Of a stretch of DNA of 64,000 nucleotides, positions 16,775 to 26,135 are shown in pieces; positions within the stretch are counted from its first letter, which is position 1, and every line of letters begins with the position of its first letter. Source of the DNA: UBA8752 sp036159995 (GTDB taxonomy: Bacteria; Bacteroidota; Bacteroidia; Flavobacteriales_D; Sanyastnellaceae); contig JAYYEI010000047.1 in NCBI GenBank assembly GCA_036159995.1, forward strand, positions 62,001 through 126,000, given 5' to 3'. Under the pieces are notes generated by a model. That model worked only from the letters and a program-made list of their open reading frames with translations, had not been told where the DNA came from and searched no databases. The position numbers and the translations under genes are program-made.

Positions 16775-17737
16775 TCAATTCGACCCCGCCTCCCCCCGGC
16801 TGCGCTCGAGGAAATCGATGTTGCGCTTCAAGCCGACGTATCCCGTGCGCTGCACGGGGCTCTTCTTGAACAGCGCATTGAATGTCTCCTCCTTGAGGTC
16901 CACCCACTCGCGGCGGGTCATCCGGAGCAATTCGGGCTTCGGGGCGAACGCCGGCTCGTTGTGGGGCGTGGCATGCCGGTTCCAGGGACACACCTCCTGA
17001 CAGAGGTCACAGCCAAACATCCAGTCGTCAAATTGGCCCGCCATCGGCTCGGGCAAGGCATCGCGCAGCTCGATGGTGAAATAGCTGATGCACCGGCTGC
17101 CGTCTACCACCTGCGGCCGGATGATGGCCTGCGTGGGGCAGACGTCGATGCACCGCGTGCAGTCTCCACAGTGGTCGGTAACGGGAGCGTCCGGCGGCAG
17201 GTCCAGGTCGACCAGAATTTCCCCGAGGAAGAAATGGCTCCCGCCCTCCTTGTTGAGCAGCAACCCGTGCTTCCCGATCCAGCCGAGACCCGACTTCGCC
17301 GCCCACGCGCGCTCCAGGATCGGCGCCGAATCGACATAAACCCGACCGGCGATGTCGCCCCAATCCCGGCGCATCCACTTGAGCAGCTCCTTGAGCTTCC
17401 ATTTGACCACAAAGTGGTAGTCCTCGCCGAAGGCATACGTCGAAATCTTCGGCGCCTCAGGGTCCTCCTGGCGGACATCCGTGTAGTGGTTGTAGAGGAG
17501 GCTGATGACCGTCTTTGTGCCCGGGAGCAAAAAGCGCGGATCAAGCCGCTTGTCGAAGTTCTTCTCGAGGTAGGCCATGCGCCCGTGCCGTTCCTCGGCG
17601 AGCCAAGCGGCCAACCTCGGCTCCTCCGTCTCGAGCCGCTCCGCCTTGGAGAACCCCACGCCCGAGAAGCCCAGCTCCTCCGCCCAACGGCGGATCTGCG
17701 CCACCCGCTCCTCTCCGATGTGCGCGGTGCGGCCCAT
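16775..17737 (-). CDS. queG: Epoxyqueuosine reductase QueG
   Basis: A 320-residue enzyme for the last step of queuosine synthesis in tRNA, reducing epoxyqueuosine with a cobalamin and two 4Fe-4S clusters. Seen: an N-terminal GFSGVGFSKAE segment, the YVDSAPILERAWAAKSGLGWIGKH active-site region with the conserved Asp, ferredoxin-type motifs CGDCTRCIDVCP and CDLCQEVCPWN, and an intervening Cys at SRCISYFTIE. The C-terminal HEAT-like extension of longer QueG proteins is absent, as usual in the short Bacteroidota form. It follows ruvB with a 5-nt gap, so it is probably co-transcribed. Confidence 0.95.
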   Translation of the reverse strand: MGRTAHIGEERVAQIRRWAEELGFSGVGFSKAERLETEEPRLAAWLAEERHGRMAYLEKNFDKRLDPRFLLPGTKTVISLLYNHYTDVRQEDPEAPKISTYAFGEDYHFVVKWKLKELLKWMRRDWGDIAGRVYVDSAPILERAWAAKSGLGWIGKHGLLLNKEGGSHFFLGEILVDLDLPPDAPVTDHCGDCTRCIDVCPTQAIIRPQVVDGSRCISYFTIELRDALPEPMAGQFDDWMFGCDLCQEVCPWNRHATPHNEPAFAPKPELLRMTRREWVDLKEETFNALFKKSPVQRTGYVGLKRNIDFLERSRGEAGSN

Positions 17738-17742
17738 CGCGG

Positions 17743-18768
17743 TCAGCCGGCGTCAAAAAGGCCGCCCCCTGCGGAGGGGACCCGGCCCAGATGCTTGTAC
17801 GCGGCCTCCGTGGCCTGCCGTCCCCGGGGCGTCCGGACCAGGAAGCCCTCTTGAATCAGGAAGGGCTCGTACACCTCTTCAAGGGTCCCGGCATTCTCGC
17901 CCACCGCCGTGGCGATGGTGGTGATGCCGACCGGTCCCCCTTTGAATTTGTCGATGAGGGTCCCCAGAATGCGGTTGTCCATCTCATCGAGGCCCTTGCG
18001 GTCCACATTGAGCGCATCCAGCGCATAGCGCGTGATGTTCGGCTCAATCGTTCCGTCGCCCTTGATCTCGGCGAAGTCCCGCACCCGGCGCAGGAGCGCA
18101 TTCGCAATCCGCGGTGTACCCCGGCTTCGGCCGGCAATCTCGAAAGCGGCCTCGTGATCGATGGGAATCCCCAGCAGACCCGCACTGCGCTCAACAATGG
18201 CCGTGAGCGTCTCGGCATCATAGTAGTGAAGCCTGAGGTTGATGCCGAACCTCGCCCTCAGCGGCGCGGTCAGCAGGCCGCTCCGCGTGGTCGCCCCGAC
18301 GAGGGTGAACGGGTGCAAATCAATTTGGACCGTCCGGGCATTGGGGCCCGTGTCGATCACGAGGTCGATGCGGAAGTCCTCCATCGCGCTGTAGAGGTAT
18401 TCCTCCACGATGGGGCTCAGGCGGTGGATCTCGTCGATGAAGAGCACGTCGCGCGGCTCGAGTCCCGTGAGGAGTCCGGCCAGATCCCCGGGCTTGTCGA
18501 GCACGGGGCCACTCGTGGTCTTGATGGCCACCCCCAGCTCGCTGGCGACGATGTTGGCCAGCGTCGTCTTCCCCAGCCCCGGAGGGCCATGGAACAAGAC
18601 GTGGTCGAGGGATTCTCCCCGGCGCCCCGCCGCCTGAACGAAGACCTCGAGGTTCTCGAGCGCCTCCCGCTGGCCGGCGAATTCATGGAAGCCCGACGGC
18701 CGGAGCACGCGCTCCACCTCGCCCTCGCTCGTGCCCTCTGCGGCACCCCGCAAATCGAAGTCCTCCAT
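17743..18768 (-). CDS. ruvB: Holliday junction DNA helicase RuvB
   Basis: A 341-residue RuvB, the hexameric AAA+ motor that drives branch migration of Holliday junctions with RuvA. Walker A is GPPGLGKTT (61-69), Walker B is LFIDEIH, sensor 1 lies in LVGATTRSG, the Arg finger region is APLRARFG, and a C-terminal winged helix ends EAAYKHLG. The start at 18768 (MEDFDLRG) is chosen over 18882 because the longer frame would run through the terminator hairpin at 18830-18862. Transcribed away from the respiratory operon, from which that terminator separates it, and followed by queG. Confidence 0.96.
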   Translation of the reverse strand: MEDFDLRGAAEGTSEGEVERVLRPSGFHEFAGQREALENLEVFVQAAGRRGESLDHVLFHGPPGLGKTTLANIVASELGVAIKTTSGPVLDKPGDLAGLLTGLEPRDVLFIDEIHRLSPIVEEYLYSAMEDFRIDLVIDTGPNARTVQIDLHPFTLVGATTRSGLLTAPLRARFGINLRLHYYDAETLTAIVERSAGLLGIPIDHEAAFEIAGRSRGTPRIANALLRRVRDFAEIKGDGTIEPNITRYALDALNVDRKGLDEMDNRILGTLIDKFKGGPVGITTIATAVGENAGTLEEVYEPFLIQEGFLVRTPRGRQATEAAYKHLGRVPSAGGGLFDAG

Positions 18769-18829
18769 GAGACCAAGTTCGCCCACCGCCCCGACAATCC
18801 TCGCGCGGCTGCGAACCTCCTTGTACACA

Positions 18830-18862
18830 AAACGGGCCTCCCCCAGTGGGAAAGGCCCGTTT
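18830..18862 (-). terminator. Terminator closing the act-cta respiratory operon
   Basis: A perfect 10-bp stem (18830-18839 with 18853-18862), 13-nt loop, followed on the minus strand by TTTTGTGT-type sequence. It starts 21 nt after the ctaD stop and precedes ruvB, so it marks the end of the eight-gene respiratory operon. Confidence 0.82.
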
Positions 18863-18882
18863 CGCTGTGCGCAGTGGCACAA

Positions 18883-20637
<1,755 letters not shown>

Positions 20638-20659
20638 GGTGTCAGATTCGTTCAGGGGT

Positions 20660-22165
20660 TCAGTGGATCATGGCCATTTCACCACCCTCGGTCGATTCAA
20701 CATCGGCCGTCGGGGTCGGTTCGCTGTCCGGCGTGGACGGTGCATCCTCGTCCACGAGGAAGACATCCTGCTGCTCGAGCCAAGCATCGTACTCCTCCTG
20801 CGACTCGACGATGACGTCCATCTTCATGTTGAAGTGGGCCGCCCCGCAGACCTTGTTGCAGAGGAGGACATAATTGAAATCGGGATCGTCAAGGATGACC
20901 CGCATGCTGTCCGTGGTGATGGTCGGGGTCATCTTGAACCGGGTCGGCACGCCGGGCACCGTGTTCATCTGAGCCCGGAAATGCGGCATGAACGCGGAGT
21001 GGATCACATCGCGGCTGCGGAACACGAACTCGACCTCCTGGCCCACCGGCAGGTGGAACTCGCCCTTGACGACCTGGTCGTCGCGGCCGGTGTCAAAGCT
21101 GCTCATGCCGTTCTCGAAGGTGAAGCCCTCGATTTCCATGATGCGCTGGCGATGACGCTTGAGGCGCTTGAGCTTGTCCTCCTTGGCCTCGATCTGGGCG
21201 TCCGTCATGATGAGGAGACGGTCCGCTTGATGGTCGAGCAGGTCGTCGATCTCCGCGATGCGCGCCTCAGCCACCTCCTTCCAGCCATGCCCGTGGTCGG
21301 CATGGTCGTCGTGGCCGTGGTCGGCGTGATCGTCGTGGCCATGGTCATCGTGGTCGGCATGATCATCGTGACCGTGGTCGGCGTGATCATCATGACCGTG
21401 ACCATGGTCGCCGTGATCGCCGTGTCCGTCCGAGACGAGGCTGGCCGCCAGCGTGGCGCGCTCGGCAATCAGCAACCCCTTTTCCATGGCGAGGTCGTGC
21501 TCGAGGTCCCCAATCTGCTTGTCGATTTCCACGATGGCGTCCTCCACGCCCTCCGGCGTCAAGATGCCGAGCGGATTCATCGGCGTGATCAGATTGTAGT
21601 TGGACTGACCAAACTCCCCATCGTTTCCAGCGTAGCGGGCCGTCCAGTCAAACTGCTTGGAGTAAACCTCGATGCGCAGGGCATCAGCGGAGACGTCACC
21701 GGTCATGGCGTTCCAGGTCTGCAGACCGTAGATGATGATCACCGCGAGGACAATGGACGGGATGACCGTCCAGATGAGCTCGAGACGGTTGTCATGCGGG
21801 AAGAAGGTCGCCTTGCGGTTCTTGTCATAGGCGTATTTCCAGGCGAAGTAGAAGAGCAGGCTGTTCACCAAAACGAAGACCGCGGTGATGATCCAGATGT
21901 TGAAGCTCATCAGCCAATCGAGGTCCACACCGTGGGCCGAAGCCGGCGGCGGTGCGTAGTCCCCATAGGCCCAGTAGAGGTAAGCCGTGGAGGCGAAGAA
22001 CACGATGACGAACGCCAGGAATAGGTTGGCGTTCAGGCGGGTGTCCGCATGGGAGATGTCCTCCTCACGGTGGCCCGAAATCCGGGACGAGAGTTCATAG
22101 ACTTTCGCCAACTGCCCGACGGCCACGATGCCGACGATGACGACGAGAAGAATGAGCAATTGCAT
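20660..22165 (-). CDS. ctaC: Cytochrome c oxidase subunit II with His-rich coiled-coil insertion
   Basis: A 501-residue subunit II. The N-terminal region has about four hydrophobic helices (1-20, 45-66, 88-108, 132-149), as in other Bacteroidota. The CuA cupredoxin domain starts with YSKQFDWTARY and finishes with the full ligand set His389, Cys436, Cys440, His444 and Met447. Between its two halves, where most homologs have a short loop, there are about 150 extra residues: a helix (203-245), a His/Asp/Gly-rich run (247-294) and a second charged helix (295-345), resembling a hairpin with a metal-binding tip. The length is well above the usual 330-400. A C-terminal acidic tail follows the cupredoxin. 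Confidence 0.95.
   Translation of the reverse strand: MQLLILLVVIVGIVAVGQLAKVYELSSRISGHREEDISHADTRLNANLFLAFVIVFFASTAYLYWAYGDYAPPPASAHGVDLDWLMSFNIWIITAVFVLVNSLLFYFAWKYAYDKNRKATFFPHDNRLELIWTVIPSIVLAVIIIYGLQTWNAMTGDVSADALRIEVYSKQFDWTARYAGNDGEFGQSNYNLITPMNPLGILTPEGVEDAIVEIDKQIGDLEHDLAMEKGLLIAERATLAASLVSDGHGDHGDHGHGHDDHADHGHDDHADHDDHGHDDHADHGHDDHADHGHGWKEVAEARIAEIDDLLDHQADRLLIMTDAQIEAKEDKLKRLKRHRQRIMEIEGFTFENGMSSFDTGRDDQVVKGEFHLPVGQEVEFVFRSRDVIHSAFMPHFRAQMNTVPGVPTRFKMTPTITTDSMRVILDDPDFNYVLLCNKVCGAAHFNMKMDVIVESQEEYDAWLEQQDVFLVDEDAPSTPDSEPTPTADVESTEGGEMAMIH
21284..21427 (-). repeat. In-frame tandem repeat encoding the His/Asp-rich segment of CtaC
   Basis: About 144 nt of imperfect 24-nt repeats encode roughly 8-residue units of the type HGHDDHAD within ctaC (residues 247-294, 23 His in 48 residues by count of the translation). 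The repeat keeps frame, so it behaves as coding low-complexity sequence and is likely to vary in copy number between strains. Confidence 0.85.
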
Positions 22166-22182
22166 ATCGACTCAGTTTGGGG

Positions 22183-23439
22183 TCAGTAGTGGAGGGCTTT
22201 CGACTCCTCGAGATACGGGTGGTTCACGGCGATCAGCGGGGCCGAAGCGAGCCGGCTCAACGTCACGTGGATGAACAACCCGAGGAAACCGAGGAACGTT
22301 CCCCATTCAAAGAACCCGAAATGCGCGTGGTCGTGCAGAGTTCCGGGTACGACGAGCAAATACACGTCCGTGTAGTGCCCACAGAAAATGAGGAAGCAGA
22401 CCGGAATGAGGAAGTAGGGGTTCCGCTTGGCGTCCCGTGCCACGAGCACGTAGAAAGGGATGGCGAAGTTCACGAAGAACATGCTGATGAACGGCACCTT
22501 GTAGTTGGTGAACATCCGGGCGATGTAGTACGTCACCTCCTCCGGGATGTTGGAGTACCAGATCAGCAGGAACTGGGAGAACCAGAGGTAGCTCCACAGC
22601 ATGCTGATGGCAAAGACCCATTTGCCCATGTCGTGCATGTGGCTCTCGTTGACCTCCTGGAAGTACCCGACAGACCGGAGCCAGGTCAAGGTCACCGTGG
22701 CGAAGATGAGCATGCTCACCCACATCCCGCTGAAGATGTACCAGCCGAAGAGGGTCGAGAACCAGTGCGTGTCGATGGACATGATCCAGTCCCATGCGAG
22801 CGTGGAGCTGAACACGGCGAAGAAGACGAGGAACAAGGCCCCGCGACGGTACATCTTGTAATGCAGGTCCGTGCCGCCCACTTCATCCTCGGCCAGGCTC
22901 CACTTGCGGAACATCCGGGCAAAGAGGAGGAACGTGCCGATGTAGACCAACGTACGCAACCAGAAGAAGCTGCCGTTCAGGTAAGCACTCTTGTTGGCGA
23001 TGATGTGGTCGAAGTTGGGGTTGGACACGGCACCCTCCACCATCTCGTGGGAGTAGGAGCCGTCGGGCAACATGTACTCGTAGTACAGGGTGTGGTCCAT
23101 CCAGTGGTAGAGGTGGTGCAGGTGGAACTGCCCGGCCAACAGGACGATGAGAATCACCCCGGCGCCGTAGGGCAGGAACCCATAGATGGCCTCGAACAGG
23201 CGCTTCAGCACCGCACTCCAGCCACTCTCGGTGGCGTACTGCAGGGCGTAGAAGAACAGCGCGCCGAGGGCGAGCGAGAAATAGAAGAAGCCGTTGACGA
23301 GCAGGTTGGCCCAGAAACGCTGGTGCCCGTGGCTGTCATCGAAGAGGAATCCGGACGCCAGGGCCACCACACCGATGCCCATCAGGACATAGGTCAAGGT
23401 CTTGGCGCGGCCTTCGAAACGGAAGTTCATCGTGTCCAT
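22183..23439 (-). CDS. actF: Alternative complex III subunit ActF
   Basis: A 418-residue integral membrane protein with about ten helices, the ActF subunit of the quinol:cytochrome c oxidoreductase called alternative complex III. Marks include HLHHLYHWMDH, MSIDTHWFSTLFGWY, and the conserved TDVYLLVVPGTLH segment. It is related to ActC but lacks NrfD-like quinol site conservation; it forms part of the membrane core. It is placed after actE by 5 nt and before ctaC by 17 nt, in the standard Bacteroidota order. An internal ATG at residue 4 is an alternative start. Confidence 0.94.
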   Translation of the reverse strand: MDTMNFRFEGRAKTLTYVLMGIGVVALASGFLFDDSHGHQRFWANLLVNGFFYFSLALGALFFYALQYATESGWSAVLKRLFEAIYGFLPYGAGVILIVLLAGQFHLHHLYHWMDHTLYYEYMLPDGSYSHEMVEGAVSNPNFDHIIANKSAYLNGSFFWLRTLVYIGTFLLFARMFRKWSLAEDEVGGTDLHYKMYRRGALFLVFFAVFSSTLAWDWIMSIDTHWFSTLFGWYIFSGMWVSMLIFATVTLTWLRSVGYFQEVNESHMHDMGKWVFAISMLWSYLWFSQFLLIWYSNIPEEVTYYIARMFTNYKVPFISMFFVNFAIPFYVLVARDAKRNPYFLIPVCFLIFCGHYTDVYLLVVPGTLHDHAHFGFFEWGTFLGFLGLFIHVTLSRLASAPLIAVNHPYLEESKALHY

Positions 23440-23444
23440 GGCTC

Positions 23445-24191
23445 TCAGTGTGCGGTGTTGACGGCCATGCCCTCCATGCCGACGGAGACGGCAGGAGCAG
23501 CGGGCGTGCGGGGTTCATCCTCGGCTTCCCCTTCGGCATCGGCCGGAACGGGCATGCCATCCTCGTCGAAGGTGGGCATCTCGCCCCCCTGCTGGAGCAC
23601 CTTGATGTACTCGATCACCTCCCAGCGCTGGCGCTGGCTGAGCTGGCTGGCGTGGGAGCCCATCAGGCCCTTGCCCCAGGTCAAGGTGTGGTACATCTTG
23701 CCCTCCGGCAGATCCTTCAGCTTGTCGCTGTAGCTCGGGATGCCGGCGATGTGGCCATTGACGCTCAGGGCGCCGTCTCCCTTGCCTTCCACGCCGTGGC
23801 ACTGCGTGCACATGGCAACGTAGATCTTCTCTCCGGCCTCGATGTTGGCCTGATTGGTCACGAGCGGGCTCATGAGCTCGGCACCGGCACGCTCGTAGTC
23901 CTCGGGGGTCTGGGCGTACGGGTACGGCAGGGCAAAGGCCAGCTGGTCCTCCCCGCGGAAGGGAATCGTTCCGGCGGCCGGCTTGCGGCTGGACGGCGTG
24001 CTGCGCTGGGCGCGGGCGACGTCCTCTCCCACCACGTAGGCCTCCTGGCCATAATCGACGTAGGCCTCCACGGCCGGGCTGCGGTACATGTCGGGCATGT
24101 ACTCGACGCCCGGGCTGTTCGGGTCCGTCACGCACGCGGTCATCAGGATCGCGGCGAACGTGGGCAACAGAATGTGCTGAGCGGTCTTCAT
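23445..24191 (-). CDS. actE: Alternative complex III subunit ActE, monoheme cytochrome c lipoprotein
   Basis: A 248-residue periplasmic c-type cytochrome anchored by a lipid (lipobox LMTAC, Cys20). One heme site CTQCH is at 128-132 within a cytochrome c fold that includes GKGDGALS, and a likely axial Met lies in GKGLMGS. It passes electrons from the pentaheme ActA to the oxidase. A C-terminal acidic/Pro/Ala tail of about 45 residues follows the heme domain. The start ATG overlaps the actD stop (ATGA at 24188-24191). Confidence 0.94.
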   Translation of the reverse strand: MKTAQHILLPTFAAILMTACVTDPNSPGVEYMPDMYRSPAVEAYVDYGQEAYVVGEDVARAQRSTPSSRKPAAGTIPFRGEDQLAFALPYPYAQTPEDYERAGAELMSPLVTNQANIEAGEKIYVAMCTQCHGVEGKGDGALSVNGHIAGIPSYSDKLKDLPEGKMYHTLTWGKGLMGSHASQLSQRQRWEVIEYIKVLQQGGEMPTFDEDGMPVPADAEGEAEDEPRTPAAPAVSVGMEGMAVNTAH

Positions 24192-24730
24192 GCTGCGTAC
24201 TCTTTGATGCTGACCTCCATCACGTCCGTCTCCTTGACGGCGGATTCGAGGCCGGCGGCGTCCATGTCGTTCTCTTCGGTGAGGATCTCCATGACGAACT
24301 TGTCGTCCGTGGTGCGCGGGTCCGGGTTGGAGGCCGGCATGCCGGGCAGGGTTCCGTTGCGGAGCAGGTAGGTGATCGCCATGCCGTGGGCACCGCAGAG
24401 CACCGTGAATTCGAACGTGACCGGCACGAAGGCAGGCAGGTTCTCAATCAGGCTGAAGCTCGGCTTTCCCCCGATGTTCATGGGCCAGTCCTGGATCATG
24501 AAGTACCACATGCCGAGCAGGGCGAGGCTCGTGCCCGTCATGGCGTACATGAAGGAGGCGATGGCCAGGCGGGTCCGCTTGATGCCAATCACCGGGTCGA
24601 TGCCGTGCACCGGAAACGGGCTGTAGACGTCCTTGATGCGGATGCCCTTGGCGACGAGCGCCTTGGCAGCCGCCATCAGCTTGTCGTCGTCGTCGTACAT
24701 GACGTGGAAGACCTTTTTGGTGGATTCCAT
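24188..24730 (-). CDS. actD: Alternative complex III subunit ActD (DUF3341)
   Basis: A 180-residue protein with an N-terminal soluble part (FHVMYDDDDKLMAAAKALV, VYSPFPVHGID) and two central transmembrane helices. It matches ActD, the DUF3341 subunit that holds the membrane arms of alternative complex III together on the cytoplasmic side. No cofactor motif is present, as expected. It is four nt after actC and overlaps actE. The C-terminal charged tail (TEENDMDAAGLESAVKETD) is typical of Bacteroidota versions. Confidence 0.93.
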   Translation of the reverse strand: MESTKKVFHVMYDDDDKLMAAAKALVAKGIRIKDVYSPFPVHGIDPVIGIKRTRLAIASFMYAMTGTSLALLGMWYFMIQDWPMNIGGKPSFSLIENLPAFVPVTFEFTVLCGAHGMAITYLLRNGTLPGMPASNPDPRTTDDKFVMEILTEENDMDAAGLESAVKETDVMEVSIKEYAA

Positions 24731-24734
24731 GAGA

Positions 24735-26132
24735 TCAGGCGTTGGTGTTGGACTTGGCGTCAGCTTGGAGGCGCTTCTGCTCCTCGCCGCTGGACTTCAG
24801 GATGGTCTTCAGCTCGTTCAAGGCCAGCACCGGGAAGAACCGGGCGAAGAGCAGGAAGAGCGTGAAGAAGATGCCGAGGGTGCCGATGAAGATGCCCACG
24901 TCGATGCTCGTTGCATTGAACTCGGACCAGGAGGACGGCACGTAGTCACGGTGAAGCGAGGTGAGGATGATCACGTAGCGCTCGAACCACATGCCGATGT
25001 TCACCACGATGGACAGGATGAACGTGGCCACCAGGCTGCGGCGAATTTTCTTGATCCAGAAGAGCTGCGGGCTGATCACATTGCACGTCATCATCGCCCA
25101 GTAACTCATGCTGTACGGTCCACTGAAGCGGTTGATGAAGGCGTAGCTCTCATATTCCACGCCGCTGTACCAGGAGATGAACAGCTCGGTCAGGTAGGCC
25201 ACTCCCACGATGGAGCCGGTCACGATGATTACGATGTTCATGTACTCCACGTGCTTGGTGTGGATGTAGTTCTCGAGGTGCATCGCCTTCCGCATGATGA
25301 GCAGGAGCGTCTGCACCATGGCGAATCCGGAGAAGACGGCGCCACTCACGAAGTAGGGCGGGAAGATGGTCGTGTGCCAGCCCGGGATGACGGAGGTGGC
25401 GAAGTCCATCGAGACGATGGAGTGCACCGAGAACACCAGCGGGGTGGCGATTCCGGCGAGCACGAGGCTCACCTCCTCGAAGCGGGTCCAATTCTTGGCG
25501 CGGCCACTCCATCCGAAGCTCAGGATGCTGTAGATCTTCTTCTGCAGCGGCTTGGTCATCCGGTCGCGGATCGTCGCGAAGTCCGGAATGAGGCCGATGT
25601 ACCAGAAGACAAGGGACACCGAGAAGTAGGTCGAGATGGCGAACACGTCCCACAAGAGCGGGCTGTTGAAGTTCACCCAGAGGGATCCGAACTGGTTCGG
25701 GAGCGGAAGCACCCAGTAGCTCACCCAGATGCGGCCCATGTGGATGCCGGGGAAGACGGCCGCCATGATGACCGCGAAAATGGTCATCGCCTCCGCAGAG
25801 CGGTTGATGGCCATCCGCCACTTCTGACGGAACAGCAACAACACGGCGGAAATCAGCGTGCCGGCGTGGCCGATGCCGACCCACCACACGAAGTTGGTGA
25901 TGTCCCAGGCCCAACCGACAGTCTTGTTCAGACCCCAAACGCCGATGCCCGTCCCGATCAGGTACAGGATGCACCCGACGCCGTAGAAGGCCACCATGCT
26001 GGAAATGGTGATCATGACCTTCCATCCGAACGGCGCAGCGCCTTGGATGGGGCCCACCACATCATCCGTGATGTCCTTGTAGCTCTTGTTCCCCAGGATC
26101 AGGGGTTCCCGAATGGCCGCTTCTTGCTGCAT
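24735..26132 (-). CDS. actC: Alternative complex III subunit ActC (NrfD-like)
   Basis: A 465-residue NrfD/PsrC-family membrane protein with about ten helices, the quinol-oxidising core of alternative complex III. Visible: VVGPIQGAAPFGWKV near the N-terminus, WWVGIGHAGTLISAVLLLFRQ, FPGIHMGRIWVSYWVLPLP, HSIVSMDFATSVIPGWH, all strongly conserved in ActC. These segments hold the His and Asp residues assigned to quinol binding and proton movement in studied complexes. Three nt separate it from actB upstream and 4 nt from actD. Confidence 0.95.
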   Translation of the reverse strand: MQQEAAIREPLILGNKSYKDITDDVVGPIQGAAPFGWKVMITISSMVAFYGVGCILYLIGTGIGVWGLNKTVGWAWDITNFVWWVGIGHAGTLISAVLLLFRQKWRMAINRSAEAMTIFAVIMAAVFPGIHMGRIWVSYWVLPLPNQFGSLWVNFNSPLLWDVFAISTYFSVSLVFWYIGLIPDFATIRDRMTKPLQKKIYSILSFGWSGRAKNWTRFEEVSLVLAGIATPLVFSVHSIVSMDFATSVIPGWHTTIFPPYFVSGAVFSGFAMVQTLLLIMRKAMHLENYIHTKHVEYMNIVIIVTGSIVGVAYLTELFISWYSGVEYESYAFINRFSGPYSMSYWAMMTCNVISPQLFWIKKIRRSLVATFILSIVVNIGMWFERYVIILTSLHRDYVPSSWSEFNATSIDVGIFIGTLGIFFTLFLLFARFFPVLALNELKTILKSSGEEQKRLQADAKSNTNA

Positions 26133-26135
26133 GGC

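Noticed and set aside
21284..21427. The repeat array considered as CRISPR or minisatellite
   Set aside because: The units are 24 nt with no spacers, lie in frame in ctaC and encode His/Asp; coding repeat explains it.
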